A DNA stretch of 64,000 bases, from contig NZ_CP048812.1 of assembly GCF_010977575.1 (NCBI RefSeq), positions 248,001-312,000 of the forward strand, given 5' to 3'. A model generated the notes under the pieces. The model saw nothing but the letters and a program-made list of their open reading frames with translations. It ran no database searches and was not told the origin of the DNA. Positions 32,394-42,401 of the stretch are shown here, one piece after another. The position numbers and the translations under genes were made by a program. Origin of the DNA: Halomonas socia. GTDB lineage: Bacteria > Pseudomonadota > Gammaproteobacteria > Pseudomonadales > Halomonadaceae. Every line of letters starts with the position of its first letter. Positions within the stretch are counted from its first letter, which is position 1.

Positions 32394-33644
32394 TCAGTGC
32401 GCCACGCCAGCGGCGCCGTGTTCGTCCACCAGCGCTCCGGTATGGAAGCGATCGATGGAGAACGGCGCGGCGATGGGGTGCATCTCGCCCTTGGCCAGGC
32501 TGGCGGCAAACACATGCCCCGACCCGGGCGTGGCCTTGAAGCCGCCGGTGCCCCAACCGCAGTTGAAGTACAGGCCCTTGACCGGCGTCTTCGACAAAAT
32601 CGGGCAGGCGTCCGGGCAGGTATCGACGATACCGCCCCACTGGCGGTTCATGCGCACCCGCGAGAAGATCGGGAACATCTCGACGATGGCCTGCAGGGTG
32701 TGCTCCACGGTGGGGAAACTGCCGCGCTGGCCGTAGCCGTTGTAGCCGTCGATGCCGGCGCCGATCACCAGGTCGCCCTTGTCCGACTGGCTGATATAGC
32801 CATGCACGTGGTTGGACATCACCACGGTGTCGAGGATCGGCTTGAGCGGCTCGGAGACCAGCGCCTGCAGCGGATGCGACTCCAGCGGCAGCCGGAAACC
32901 GGCCATCTTGGCCAGCACCCCGGAGTTGCCGGCGGTGACGCAGCCAATGGTCTTGGCCTCGATGTCGCCACGGTTGGTGTGCACGCCGTATACCTGGCCG
33001 TCGCGGATCTTGAAGCCGGTAACCTCGGTGTTCTGCAGCAGGTCGACACCCAGCGCATCGGCGGCGCGGGCGTAGCCCCAGGCCACCGCATCGTGGCGCG
33101 CCACCCCGGCCCGCGGCTGCCAGGAGGCGCCCATCACCGGATAGCGGGCGCGCTTGGAGCAGTCGAGGATCGGCACGATCTGCTGTACGCCGTCGGCGTC
33201 GAGCACTTCACTATCGATGCCGTTGAGGCGGTTGGCGTTGACCCGGCGCTGGATGTCGCGCATGTCCTGCAGGGTGTGGCCGAGGTTGAGCACGCCGCGC
33301 TGGGAGAACATCACGTTGTAGTTGATGTCCTGGGAGAGCCCTTCCCACAGCTTCATGGAGTGTTCGTAGAGCGCCGCCGCCTCGTCCCATAGATAGTTGG
33401 AACGCACGATGGTGGTGTTGCGGGCGGTATTGCCGCCACCCAGCCAGCCCTTCTCGACCACGGCGACATTGGTGATGCCGTGCTCCTTGGCCAGGTAGTA
33501 GGCGGTGGCCAGGCCGTGCCCGCCGCCGCCGACGATGATCACGTCGTACTGCTTCTTGGGCGTGGGATTGCGCCACTGGCGCTCCCAGTGCTCATGGTGG
33601 CTCAGCGCGTGCTTGACCAGGCCGAAGCCGGAATAGCGTTGCAT
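32394..33644 (-). CDS. soxB: Sarcosine oxidase beta subunit
   Basis: A 416-residue FAD-binding catalytic subunit. [22 protein letters not shown] (34-55) is the FAD GxGxxG fold; [19 protein letters not shown] carries the covalent-FMN/FAD-region motif of SoxB; the C-terminal [14 protein letters not shown] closes the FAD site. It starts at ATG 33644 and is first of the soxBDAG-purU set. The promoter region 33645-33852 holds a TGCGACA site shared with glyA and gbcA. Confidence 0.97.
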   Translation of the reverse strand: MQRYSGFGLVKHALSHHEHWERQWRNPTPKKQYDVIIVGGGGHGLATAYYLAKEHGITNVAVVEKGWLGGGNTARNTTIVRSNYLWDEAAALYEHSMKLWEGLSQDINYNVMFSQRGVLNLGHTLQDMRDIQRRVNANRLNGIDSEVLDADGVQQIVPILDCSKRARYPVMGASWQPRAGVARHDAVAWGYARAADALGVDLLQNTEVTGFKIRDGQVYGVHTNRGDIEAKTIGCVTAGNSGVLAKMAGFRLPLESHPLQALVSEPLKPILDTVVMSNHVHGYISQSDKGDLVIGAGIDGYNGYGQRGSFPTVEHTLQAIVEMFPIFSRVRMNRQWGGIVDTCPDACPILSKTPVKGLYFNCGWGTGGFKATPGSGHVFAASLAKGEMHPIAAPFSIDRFHTGALVDEHGAAGVAH

Positions 33645-33761
33645 GGACGACTCCTGGGAGTGGCTGCGCTCAGCGCAGTTTCATGGTTGTGAGCAACTGC
33701 ATCACTGACGACGATGGTAGAAGCCGTTCAACGAGGTGAACTACTCGCCAGCGTCATGCCG

Positions 33762-33804
33762 GGTCGCATTTGCGACAGGCAGGCCCAGAGAAACGCGGCC
33801 TGCC
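33762..33804 (-). promoter_or_regulatory. soxB upstream motif (TTTGCGACAG) and inverted repeat
   Basis: TTTGCGACAG (33769-33778) lies about 125 bases upstream of soxB and is identical to a 10-mer upstream of glyA (39468-39477). The half-site context GTCGCATTTGCGAC is itself palindromic. A GGCAGGCC/GGGCCTGCC inverted repeat lies just beyond (33777-33804). This is a candidate site for a GbdR-type activator; the assignment is inference. Confidence 0.4.
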
Positions 33805-33852
33805 ATGCAAAAACCCTATGGCAACATGAGCAGCATCAATGCATCTAGCGCG

Positions 33853-35135
33853 CTACCAGCGTGTGACCCAGAGGATTAGCTCAGGAAACAGAGTGAATAG
33901 CCCCACTGCTCCAAGCAGTATCAGCCAATAGGGCAGGGAAGCCTTGGCAGCAGTGGTGAGGTCAACTTCGTTTTTGGAAATGGATGTCAAGACGAAAAGA
34001 TTCAGTCCCATGGGAGGAGTTATCATTCCTATCTCAACCAACAAGGTAACAACGATGCCAAACCAGATGGGATCAAACCCAAGGCCAATAATCATAGGGA
34101 ATGTGATAGGTAGCGTCATCAACAGCAGTGAAATACCATCGAAGAAGCAACCAAGCACAATATAGACGATTACGATTAACAGCAGAATGCCGTAGGGGCC
34201 TAGGCCAAAACCACTGATAGCGTCTACCGCGGACCGGGGATACCCAACAGACTAACCGCCTGGGATAGGATTACCGTGCCGAGCAAGATCATGCCAATTG
34301 CTGCGAACATGAAGGAGGCATTCTTAAAAGCCTGCCACAGCTTGGGTAGATCGAGATTTCCCCATGTCATGCCCAGCACGATACTAGCTACAACACCCAG
34401 AGCGGCGGACTCTGTAGGTGTAGCTATACCTAAGTAAATTGTTCCTAGAACGAAGAAAATCAATATCGGCAGCGGCCAGATTTCCTTAAGCCCGCGGGCC
34501 ACCGCTAGCCAATCCATTCGCCCCTCTGACTCCGGTGCAACCGGCCCGCCAAACTTAGTACGCAATATGATCCATATTGAAAAGGCGCAAGCAATCATCA
34601 GTCCAGGCAGCATGCCCGCGATGAACAAGGTGCCGATGGACACATTCTGGGTGGCCCCGTAGATGATCAGCGCCAGGCTCGGCGGTATCAATAAGCCCAA
34701 GGTACCGCCCGCCGCCAGGCTGCCTACCACCATGCCCGGCTCATAACCGCGCGACCTCAGCTCGGGATAACCTACCGAACCGATTGCGGCGGCGGTCGAG
34801 GTGCTGGATCCGCTGACAGCACCAAACAGTGTACATACCGCAATATTGGTATGAAGCAGTTGCCCTGGTACGCGTGCGAAGAGTGGCGTCAGACCATTAT
34901 AAACTCGCTTGGATATACCACTCGCCAGGAGAATTTCTCCCAGGAAAATGAACAGCGGTACCGCGCTCAGCGTAAAATCAGTCAACATATTCCAAGAGGC
35001 GGTGATCGCCAGGGGTGTAGCGCCGTTAGCCTGAAAATACAGCAGCGCCATGCCAACCAACCCCAGCGCTGCACCCAGTATTGCTCCGCTAGTAAGAAGT
35101 ACGGCAAGCCCACCACTAAGCAGTAACCAGCTCAT
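33853..35135 (-). pseudogene. TRAP transporter large permease (DctM family), frameshifted near 34227
   Basis: DctM-type subunit with about twelve membrane segments. The upstream part (34224-35135, 303 residues) carries GAVSGSSTSTAAAIGSVGYPE, LIPPSLALIIYGA and TPTESAALGV and ends abruptly after LGIPGPR. The continuation AVDAISGFGLGPYGILLL...TPPMGLNLFVL is in another frame down to 33853. Restoring one base near 34228 gives 427 residues, the normal DctM length. All motifs are otherwise intact, so either a sequencing error or a very recent mutation is likely. It overlaps the small-subunit gene by four bases. Confidence 0.9.
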
Positions 35136-35641
35136 GGTCCAACCTCCCCTGCCGAAGCGCTGTCGCTAGGTGGCTGGCGTATACCATGGCGAAATTGCAC
35201 CAGTATGCATAGCAGCATGGAAATAGGCATGAGCGTCATCCAAGGCCATAGCAGAATGCCACTGATATCCGTTCGAGATCGGATGGAGTGGGAGAACTCC
35301 ATGAAGCTCCATGCCTCATAGGCGAACACCACACAGAAGGTCACCAAGGTAAGCGTGCCGATCACATCCATGATACCGGCTGCAGGCTCAGGAACCATTC
35401 TTCGAACTATCTCTATACGGATATGGCGCCCCCTGTCCAGCACGTAGGGCAGGCAAAGGAAGGTCATGGAAAGAAACAACAGGCCGGCCAATTCGTCAGA
35501 AAAGCGCACTGGCCGGCCGCCTATATAGCGCATTAGCGTACTGACGAAGATCAGCCCCGTCATCGCAATACCGCTGAGCACGCCCAGCAGAAAGGCGCCA
35601 TGAGCCGATCGCTCAACGATGGCGCTCATTTTCTTCAGCAT
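35132..35641 (-). CDS. TRAP transporter small permease (DctQ family)
   Basis: A 169-residue integral membrane protein with four hydrophobic helices and the family signature around RYIGGRPVRFSDELAGLLFLSMTFLCLPYVLDRGRHIRIE. It pairs with the large permease downstream (ATGA overlap) and the periplasmic binding protein upstream. Substrate unknown; linkage to sarcosine/betaine genes suggests a methylated amine or organic acid. Confidence 0.95.
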   Translation of the reverse strand: MLKKMSAIVERSAHGAFLLGVLSGIAMTGLIFVSTLMRYIGGRPVRFSDELAGLLFLSMTFLCLPYVLDRGRHIRIEIVRRMVPEPAAGIMDVIGTLTLVTFCVVFAYEAWSFMEFSHSIRSRTDISGILLWPWMTLMPISMLLCILVQFRHGIRQPPSDSASAGEVGP

Positions 35642-35704
35642 CGATTAGTCCACCCTGAAATGAAAAAATTCGGGAGCCAGCTACTGGCCCCCGATGGATA
35701 GACC

Positions 35705-36727
35705 TCACTCGGAGAGTGCTTTGGTCACTGTCTCGTAGTACCGCAGGCCATCCTCTCCGGCGTTCTCCGCCAGACTCTGCCAGTTGTTCCAAGCCGCCGT
35801 CACGAAGGTATCAACGTCCTCAGTGGAGAATGGCTCAAGCACGGTGATACCCAGCTCTTCACGTTCTGCCCGTGCCTCGGCCTCTCGCTCTGGATCCACG
35901 GCTAGTTCACGAGTGATTTCCCAAACTTCCTGGCCGGCCTCTTCTAGCGATTGACGCTGATTCTCGTTGAGTCGTCCCAAAGCCTGCTCACTGATGCCGA
36001 ATATCCAGGGCGCCGCGGCCCATGGGTGTAGATAGGCCTCGTACTCGGTGACTTCCTGTAGAGAAATTGTCTTGGCGACGGTGGAGAGATAGTAGGCGCA
36101 ATCCACGACACCGGTCTGTAGGGCCATGTACATATCGTTCTGGGGGATCACCTGAGCGGCAATACCCAGCTCATCGAAGGTTTCGACTAGGTGTCTAGAC
36201 CAAACTCTGACCTTCTTATCCTGCAGGTCTTCCAAGGTGTTGACGGGGCTCTTGCAGTGCAACCCTACGTCGAATACTGGCGCTACCACACCACCCACGG
36301 TGTGAATGTCCCATTGAGCGAAGCCATCGTCATACAGCTCCTTGATAACAGGTAGGATGTCAAGGTGCTGCTCAGGTTCGGTGATCGCACCTTGGGCATA
36401 CACCGCCGAGAGAGCGGGAGCATCCCGTGTATAATACTCACCATACAGCAATGCCATATCCACCATACCGCGCTGCAAAGTACGCAGGATATCCGCTTCC
36501 TTGAGCCCCAGTGCACCAGCATGATAGACGTCGATCTTCAGTTCACCTGCAGATTTTTCCTCTACCAGTCGTGCAAACTCCTCAATATGTTCCGCCTCGG
36601 GGCGAGACTGCGCCAGACCGCTATGGAAATTCAGTGTAATCTCGCTCGCCTGAGCATCGGATGCTACCAAGGCTAGGCCTAGCAGCGGCAAACAAATTCT
36701 TAATTTGTTGATTTTGTTGTCTTTCAT
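35705..36727 (-). CDS. TRAP transporter substrate-binding protein (DctP family)
   Basis: A 340-residue periplasmic protein. Start chosen at ATG 36727, which gives a proper signal peptide (MKDNKINK, a hydrophobic stretch, then SDAQA before SEITLNF) with AAGGTAG upstream; the longer open frame is not supported. DctP signatures follow: FHSGLAQSRPEAEHIEEFARLVEEKSAGELKIDVYH, the conserved Arg in KVRVWSRH, and NDMYMALQTGVVDCA. First gene of the TRAP set, divergent from the AraC-type regulator. The block is more A+T-rich than the flanking sox and glyA genes. Confidence 0.95.
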   Translation of the reverse strand: MKDNKINKLRICLPLLGLALVASDAQASEITLNFHSGLAQSRPEAEHIEEFARLVEEKSAGELKIDVYHAGALGLKEADILRTLQRGMVDMALLYGEYYTRDAPALSAVYAQGAITEPEQHLDILPVIKELYDDGFAQWDIHTVGGVVAPVFDVGLHCKSPVNTLEDLQDKKVRVWSRHLVETFDELGIAAQVIPQNDMYMALQTGVVDCAYYLSTVAKTISLQEVTEYEAYLHPWAAAPWIFGISEQALGRLNENQRQSLEEAGQEVWEITRELAVDPEREAEARAEREELGITVLEPFSTEDVDTFVTAAWNNWQSLAENAGEDGLRYYETVTKALSE

Positions 36728-36917
36728 CGATTCACTACCTTCGAGAGAGGAGGAGAATTTCATTCTGGCCGCGCCCCCCACCCAGCAGCGGACCGCATGC
36801 GACACCTTCATGCCGCAGAGCGACGACTTTGATTTCGGCACCACTTTGCGTATCTTGGACTTTGGTCTACCCGGGGCAGTCCCGGATCGAGACCCAACAT
36901 CAGGAGCCCATTCCCAC

Positions 36918-37970
36918 ATGGCCGCTCATTTCGAAAGCTTGCTCAAGAACAAGAACAGGGCTTATCTCCCTCCCAGCTCGCACCGAATGGGGCCGCCCCA
37001 GACGCGCAAGGTTGCTTTCGTACTGCTGGAGCACTTTTCCATGATGGCCTTCACCGGTGCAGTGGATGCCTTGGTGACTGCCAATCTGATGCGCCCCTCT
37101 ACACCTTACGAGGTGATAGTGACTAGCATTTCAGGAAAGCACGTATTGAGCGACTTAAACATCGAGACGCCCGTAAGCTGTCAACTCGAGGAACTCGATG
37201 AAAGACAGCTAGATATGCTGATCATCTGCGGGGGGTTGCGCGTTCAACTACGGCAAGTCCAAAGTATACGCAATAAACTCAGAGCTGCCAGCAAGGAGGG
37301 AGCCACACTGGGTGGCTTGTGGAATGGCGCCTGGTACCTTGCCGAAGCTGGGCTGTTACATGGGTACGAATGTGCCTATCATCCCGACGGGCGCACCGCC
37401 CTCCGAGAGATGTTCCCCGAGGCCGCAATCTCCAAGCATCACCATGTTCTGGATAGAGAGCGATTGACTTGTGCAGGAGCCAACAGCTCGCTGGACATGA
37501 TGCTGGAGGTGGTGCGGCGTGATTGCGGAGAAGAGTTCACCAACGCCATTGAGGAGATCCTCAGTTGCGACAAGCGACAAGAAATAGCCGACATATCCGT
37601 CATCAGCATCGACCACGACCCGACTCTTCCTCAGCCATTAAAAATTGCACTAGAACTAATGCAAAATAATATAGAGGAACCGCTCTCCATCCACGAAATC
37701 GCCGACTGCATCGATATTTCCCGGCGGCAGTTGGAACGCCTATTCCAACGATATGTAGATGCCTGCCCTTCACGCTACTATCTGGAACTTCGCTTGACTC
37801 ATGCTCGCCGCTTACTGCAACAGACAAACAAATCCATCACCGAAATCGCCGTAGCCACTGGGTTCATCAGTATTTCCCACTTCCGACGTAGCTTCCACCA
37901 GCTATTCGATATTCCACCTGGCCGCTTTCGAAAGACACAGGCTAGCCAAGAGCACAATCTTCAAGGCTAG
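36918..37970 (+). CDS. AraC-family regulator with GATase-1-like domain (GbdR/ArgR type)
   Basis: A 350-residue activator. The N-terminal DJ-1/GATase-like fold (about 30-210: KVAFVLLEHFSMMAFTGAVDALVTANL; GGLWNGAWYLAEAGLL) is followed by a C-terminal AraC helix-turn-helix pair (LSIHEIADCIDISRRQLERLFQRY; ITEIAVATGFISISHFRRSFHQLFDIPPGRFRK). This architecture is that of GbdR, the glycine-betaine catabolism activator, and its paralogues. The frame opens at 36705, but ATG 36918 with AGGAG upstream gives the family length; the earlier part overlaps the divergent dctP start. It probably controls the TRAP genes. Whether it also controls sox/gbc genes is open, since its base composition follows the TRAP block. 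Confidence 0.88.
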   Translation: MAAHFESLLKNKNRAYLPPSSHRMGPPQTRKVAFVLLEHFSMMAFTGAVDALVTANLMRPSTPYEVIVTSISGKHVLSDLNIETPVSCQLEELDERQLDMLIICGGLRVQLRQVQSIRNKLRAASKEGATLGGLWNGAWYLAEAGLLHGYECAYHPDGRTALREMFPEAAISKHHHVLDRERLTCAGANSSLDMMLEVVRRDCGEEFTNAIEEILSCDKRQEIADISVISIDHDPTLPQPLKIALELMQNNIEEPLSIHEIADCIDISRRQLERLFQRYVDACPSRYYLELRLTHARRLLQQTNKSITEIAVATGFISISHFRRSFHQLFDIPPGRFRKTQASQEHNLQG

Positions 37971-38035
37971 CCTGCTTGAGTATCCAAAGACGCTACTATC
38001 GTAAGTTTCCTTATGGAATATAGCCCGCGCCTAAC

Positions 38036-39361
38036 TCAGGCGATGGCGCCTTGCCGCTCGACGTCAGAGTGTCGGCTATCAGCATAGACGGGGTAGCGGG
38101 CACACAGCGCCTCGACCTGGGCGCGCACCGCGGCTTCCACCGCCGTGCTGTCGCCACCTTCGGCGAGGACATCGAGGATGTCGCAGATCCAGCCGGCCAA
38201 GGCTTTGCAATCGTCGACGCTGAAGCCGCGGGTAGTCACCGCCGGGGTGCCGATACGCAGGCCGGAGGTGACGAAGGGGCTCTGCGGGTCGTTGGGTACG
38301 GCGTTCTTGTTGACGGTGATATGCGCACGCCCCAGGGCGGCATCGGCGTCCTTGCCGGTGACGCCCTGCTCGATCAGCGAGACCAGGAACAGATGGTCGT
38401 CGGTGCCGCCGGAGACCACGTCATAGCCGCGGGCCATGAAGACGCCGGCCATGGCCCGGGCGTTGTCGATCACGCGCTGCTGGTACTGTACGAACGCCTG
38501 GCTCATGGCCTCCTTGAAGGCCACCGCCTTGGCGGCGATGACGTGCATCAGCGGCCCGCCCTGCTGGCCGGGGAACACCGCGCCGTTGAGCTTCTTGTAG
38601 AGCTCGGCATCGCCACTGGCGGAGAGGATCAGGCCACCGCGGGGGCCACGCAGGGTCTTGTGGGTGGTGGTGGTGACCACGTGGGCGTGGGGCAGCGGGC
38701 TGGGGTAGAGGCCGGCGGCTACCAGCCCCGCCACGTGGGCCATATCGACCAGCAGCCAGGCACCAACGGCATCGGCGATGGCGCGGAAACGCCGCCAATC
38801 GACCACCCGCGAGTAGGCCGAGAAGCCGGCCACGATCAGCTTGGGGCGGTGCTCATGGGCCAGCCGCTCGACCTCGGCGTAGTCGATCTCGCCGGTGGCC
38901 GGATCGAGGCCGTACTGCACGGCGTGATAGTGCTTGCCGGAGAAGTTGGGCGCGGCGCCGTGGGTCAGGTGGCCGCCGTGGGCCAGGCTCATGCCCAGCA
39001 CGGTATCGCCGGGGCGGATCAGCGCCATGAAGGCGGCGGCATTGGCCTGGGCCCCGGAGTGCGGCTGGACGTTGGCGTAGTCGGCGCTGAACAGATCGCA
39101 GGCGCGCTCGATGGCCAGCGACTCGACCACGTCGACGTGCTCGCAGCCGCCGTAGTAGCGCTTGCCGGGATAGCCCTCGGCATACTTGTTGGTCAGCTGC
39201 GTGCCCTGGGCCTGCATGACGTGCACGCTGGCATAGTTCTCGGAGGCGATCAGTTCGACATGCGCCTCCTGACGCGCCGTCTCGTCGGCGATGGCCGCGG
39301 CCAGCGGGGCGTCGAATGCCGCCAGGGTGTCGGTATAGGCAAAGCCGTCGCGATGTGGCAT
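38036..39361 (-). CDS. glyA: Serine hydroxymethyltransferase
   Basis: A 441-residue PLP enzyme interconverting glycine plus 5,10-methylene-THF with serine plus THF. The PLP-lysine motif is [16 protein letters not shown]; other signatures are [27 protein letters not shown] and [10 protein letters not shown]. Start at ATG 39361 (MPHRDGF) is chosen because GGAGG lies just upstream; an earlier in-frame start adds six residues. Beside sox genes it is the betaine-pathway isozyme that assimilates glycine formed from sarcosine together with the methylene-THF made by SoxBDAG. It converges with the AraC gene. Confidence 0.97.
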   Translation of the reverse strand: MPHRDGFAYTDTLAAFDAPLAAAIADETARQEAHVELIASENYASVHVMQAQGTQLTNKYAEGYPGKRYYGGCEHVDVVESLAIERACDLFSADYANVQPHSGAQANAAAFMALIRPGDTVLGMSLAHGGHLTHGAAPNFSGKHYHAVQYGLDPATGEIDYAEVERLAHEHRPKLIVAGFSAYSRVVDWRRFRAIADAVGAWLLVDMAHVAGLVAAGLYPSPLPHAHVVTTTTHKTLRGPRGGLILSASGDAELYKKLNGAVFPGQQGGPLMHVIAAKAVAFKEAMSQAFVQYQQRVIDNARAMAGVFMARGYDVVSGGTDDHLFLVSLIEQGVTGKDADAALGRAHITVNKNAVPNDPQSPFVTSGLRIGTPAVTTRGFSVDDCKALAGWICDILDVLAEGGDSTAVEAAVRAQVEALCARYPVYADSRHSDVERQGAIA

Positions 39362-39467
39362 CAGGGCCTCCAGAAGCACGGTAATGAGCGGTGATTGATT
39401 TCACTTGCGGCGATGGTATCCCCCGCCCCGCCGGCCAAGATGCTTGGCGACGTCACGACGCGATGCG

Positions 39468-39500
39468 TTTGCGACAGAGCTGTCGGGCTGCGACATCGGC
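39468..39500 (-). promoter_or_regulatory. glyA upstream tandem TGCGACA motifs
   Basis: TTTGCGACAG (39468-39477) and TGCGACATCGGC (39489-39500) lie 107-139 bases upstream of glyA. The first matches the soxB upstream site in ten bases and the second matches the gbcA upstream site in twelve. This is a candidate common activator site for the betaine regulon. Confidence 0.45.
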
Positions 39501-39605
39501 CCAGCCTTTGCAGCGCAGCATGAATCGACGACAATACCCCCTCACCTTAGACCTTCGTCGCTGCCAACGGCGCCGTATGCCCGGCAGCACAACCAAGGAC
39601 AGCGC

Positions 39606-40484
39606 ATGTTCGTCGAACTCTTTGCCGTGATGGCGCCGGTTTTCGTGGGCGCCAGCCTGGGCTTCACCTGGATTCGCCTCGGTCACGCTTACCCGGTGGA
39701 GTTCGTCACCAAGCTGGTCTTCAACATCGGCACCCCGGCGCTGATCCTGGCCTCGTTGAGCGGTGCCGAAATCGATGCCGGCAGCTTCGGCAGCACCATG
39801 CTCGGCACCCTGCTGGTGATCGTCGCCATGGGACTTTTGACCTTCGCCGTGGCGCTGCTGCTTCGCAAGGACTGGCGGGTACTGCTGTCGCCGATGATGT
39901 ATCCCAATACCGGCAACATGGGCCTGGCGGTGGCACTGTATGCCTTTGGCAGCAGCGGCTTCGCCTTCGCCATCGCTTCGATGGTCACCGTGTCGCTGGT
40001 GCAGTTCACCTTCGGCACCGCGATGCACAGCAGGAGCGGCCGGCCGCTGCGTACCCTGGCCCGCACCCCCACCGTCTACGCCATCGGCATCGCCTTGGCG
40101 CTACTGCTCACCGACACCGCCCTGCCGCGCTGGCTGGACAACACCGTGGACCTGATCTCGGGCTTCACGGTGCCGCTGATGCTGATCACCCTGGGCGTGT
40201 CGCTGGCCAGCATCCAGGCCCGCAACCTCTCGTCGGGGATCGGCTTCAGTGTCATCCGCACCCTGTGCGCGGCGCTACTGGCGTGGGGCGTCGGCACCGC
40301 CATCGGCCTGCCGCCCATGGCCCACAGCATCCTGGTACTGCAGATGAGCATGCCGGTGGCGGTGTTCAACTACCTGTTCGCCCAGCGCTCCGGCCGCGAG
40401 CCCAAGTACGTCGCCGGGCTGGTTTTCTGCTCCACGCTGCTGTCGTTCATCTACCTGCCGATCCTGCTGGCGATCATGATGTGA
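39606..40484 (+). CDS. AEC-family (auxin efflux carrier-like) transporter
   Basis: A 292-residue inner-membrane protein with about ten hydrophobic helices in the two-repeat AEC arrangement; MMYPNTGNMGLAVALYAFG and VLQMSMPVAVFNYLFAQR are family-like segments around the discontinuous helices. The start at ATG 39606 has AAGGA seven bases upstream; the frame opens earlier at 39405, but that part is not membrane-like and crosses the glyA promoter. Substrates of bacterial AEC members are mostly organic or amino acids (malate, malonate); this one is unknown. Confidence 0.9.
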   Translation: MFVELFAVMAPVFVGASLGFTWIRLGHAYPVEFVTKLVFNIGTPALILASLSGAEIDAGSFGSTMLGTLLVIVAMGLLTFAVALLLRKDWRVLLSPMMYPNTGNMGLAVALYAFGSSGFAFAIASMVTVSLVQFTFGTAMHSRSGRPLRTLARTPTVYAIGIALALLLTDTALPRWLDNTVDLISGFTVPLMLITLGVSLASIQARNLSSGIGFSVIRTLCAALLAWGVGTAIGLPPMAHSILVLQMSMPVAVFNYLFAQRSGREPKYVAGLVFCSTLLSFIYLPILLAIMM

Positions 40485-40629
40485 TGCTTGACCTCCTAAG
40501 TCGGCCAACTATTGAAGGACAGTGACGACACACCTTGTAAGAGATCAACGACACTTGCCCCCTCTTTATGGTAATAACTCTCATCCGTGAGTAGGATCCC
40601 ATTAAAGCACACCTCAGGAGAGTTCATGG

Positions 40630-41175
40630 ATGGACCAAGCAAAGCTCGGCGATAAAGTCGTCTGCCGCTGCAAAGGAGGGCCTCACCGCATCGTTAGCGG
40701 GGCATCGACAACCCTTGTTGACGGCCTACCGACTGCACGCATGGGTGACAAAAGCTCATGTGGGGCCAGCATCACGTCGGGGCTCGGCTGGCTAAGTATC
40801 GAGGGATCGCCAGCCGCCATTGACGGTAGTGCCACCTCCTGTGGAGGCCAGGTGGTGGCCCGTGCCACGGCTAAGACAGGCAGCCCCTCCCAAAGTCGAG
40901 TGAGCCCTGCCGCCGTCACCGCTACCGCCATTGCTGGCGCTAGCGCTCTAGCTGCAAGCCCAACTCTCGATAGCCGTTCAACCATGAGCGCTCTGCATGC
41001 CGGTGAAGACGATGAGAATCAAAGCAGCCTCGCTCCCGGTTTCGTTATCGTGCGAAAGCTCACTCCCCAGGCAGAACTGAAGCGAGACATTCTCTCGCAC
41101 CGACGCCCTCCGCCACTTGAACGTGTCTGCTCGCGCTGTCATGGAGAAAATCGCCCCCACCGGGGTCTCTGCTAG
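40630..41175 (+). CDS. PAAR-domain protein (T6SS spike tip type), C-terminus apparently truncated
   Basis: A 181-residue protein. Residues 1-85 form a PAAR domain with repeated small motifs (GGPHRIVSGAST, GLPTARMGDKSSCG, GSATSCGGQVVA), the pyramid that caps VgrG on the type VI secretion spike. A Ala/Ser/Thr linker follows, then APGFVIVRK, which in related proteins leads into an effector region. Here the sequence passes into Arg/Pro-rich residues (RRPPPLERVCSRC) that look like translated promoter DNA of the next gene, so an effector or adaptor domain was probably lost. AGGAG precedes ATG 40630. No other T6SS gene is in the window. Confidence 0.82.
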   Translation: MDQAKLGDKVVCRCKGGPHRIVSGASTTLVDGLPTARMGDKSSCGASITSGLGWLSIEGSPAAIDGSATSCGGQVVARATAKTGSPSQSRVSPAAVTATAIAGASALAASPTLDSRSTMSALHAGEDDENQSSLAPGFVIVRKLTPQAELKRDILSHRRPPPLERVCSRCHGENRPHRGLC

Positions 41176-41225
41176 GGTGAAGGTCATCCATCCATGTCAG
41201 TGAGTTCGACACAGGGAGCGAGATC

Positions 41226-42380
41226 ATGAGCAAGTTGGGCAAGACATCGCATGGCGCCTTGCTAGGCAGTGCGCTGATCGCCGGCGGCCTGCTGGGCTTG
41301 AGTAGCGCCCAGGCCGAGGAGGTGGTCGCCGAGGGCATCGACAGCGAAGAGGCGGCGCTGCGCATCGTGCAGCTGGCCGGCGGCCTGGAGCACCCCTGGG
41401 GCATCGCCGAGCTGCCCGACGGCCGCTTTCTGATCACCGAACGCGCCGGCCGCGTGGCGCTGATCGATGACGGCGAGATCACCCACCTCGAGGGTGTGCC
41501 GGAGGTGGCCGTCAACGGCCAGGGCGGCCTGCTCGACGTGACCCTCCACCACGCCTACGCCGACGGCGAGGAGTGGCTCTACTTCAGCTACTCCAAACCC
41601 GGCGATGGCGGTACCGTCAGCGCCCTGGCCCGGGCACGCCTGGACGGCGAGGCGCTGGTCGATGTCGAGGAGCTGTTCGAGCAGGACCGCTACTCCCAGC
41701 CCGGCCGCCACTATGGCTCGCGGCTGGCCTGGCTGCCCGACGGTAGCCTGCTGATGACCGTCGGCGACCGCGGCGTCGAGCCCGAGCGCTCCCAGGACGC
41801 TGGCGACCACGCCGGCAGCGTGCTGCGCCTGACCGAGACCGGCGGCGTGCCCGACGACAATCCCTTCGTCGACGATGATTCGGCGCTGGACGAGATCTAC
41901 TCCATCGGCAATCGCAATATCCAGGGCTTCGCGGTGGATGCCGACGGCGTCATCTGGGCCAGCGAACACGGCCCGCTGGGTGGCGACGAGCTCAACCTGA
42001 TCGAAGCCGGCGAGAACTACGGCTGGCCGACGGTGAGCCGCGGCGTCGACTACGGCACCCGCGAGCCGATCGGCGAGGACTCCCACCCGGATATGCAGGA
42101 CGCCCGCTATATCTACGAGGATCGCTTTGCACCCTCGGGCCTGGCCCAGGTCGACAGCGAGGCGTTCGCCGCCTGGCAGGGCAACCTGCTCGCCGGCGGG
42201 CTGCGCAGCGAGCAGCTCAAGCGGCTAGTCATGCAAGACGGAGAGGTCGCCCATCGCGAGATCGTGCTCGACGGCGAGATCGGCCGCATTCGCGAGGTAC
42301 ACCAGGGCAGCGACGGCTACGTCTACCTGCTCAGCGACTCGGGCAACGGCGGCCTCTACCGGCTCGAGCCGGACGGCTAG
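41226..42380 (+). CDS. PQQ-dependent sugar (aldose) dehydrogenase-like protein, secreted
   Basis: A 384-residue protein of the soluble aldose dehydrogenase/YliI family. A signal peptide (to about SSAQA) leads to a six-bladed beta-propeller with family motifs: GGLEHPWGIAELPDGRFLITERAGRV, NGQGGLLDV, LDEIYSIGNRNIQG and WASEHGPLGGDELNLI, including the His and Gly-Asn-Arg-Asn segments typical of the PQQ/Ca2+ site. It should act in the periplasm, passing electrons from sugar oxidation to the respiratory chain if PQQ is available. Transcribed alone, between the PAAR gene and the tetR operator. Confidence 0.92.
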   Translation: MSKLGKTSHGALLGSALIAGGLLGLSSAQAEEVVAEGIDSEEAALRIVQLAGGLEHPWGIAELPDGRFLITERAGRVALIDDGEITHLEGVPEVAVNGQGGLLDVTLHHAYADGEEWLYFSYSKPGDGGTVSALARARLDGEALVDVEELFEQDRYSQPGRHYGSRLAWLPDGSLLMTVGDRGVEPERSQDAGDHAGSVLRLTETGGVPDDNPFVDDDSALDEIYSIGNRNIQGFAVDADGVIWASEHGPLGGDELNLIEAGENYGWPTVSRGVDYGTREPIGEDSHPDMQDARYIYEDRFAPSGLAQVDSEAFAAWQGNLLAGGLRSEQLKRLVMQDGEVAHREIVLDGEIGRIREVHQGSDGYVYLLSDSGNGGLYRLEPDG

Positions 42381-42401
42381 GGATTGGGCGGTGGCCAGCC
42401 T

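Noticed and set aside
38051-39394. A 447-residue plus-strand open frame antisense to glyA
   Set aside because: Low-complexity Gly/Val/His-rich translation with no motifs; glyA on the minus strand explains the sequence.
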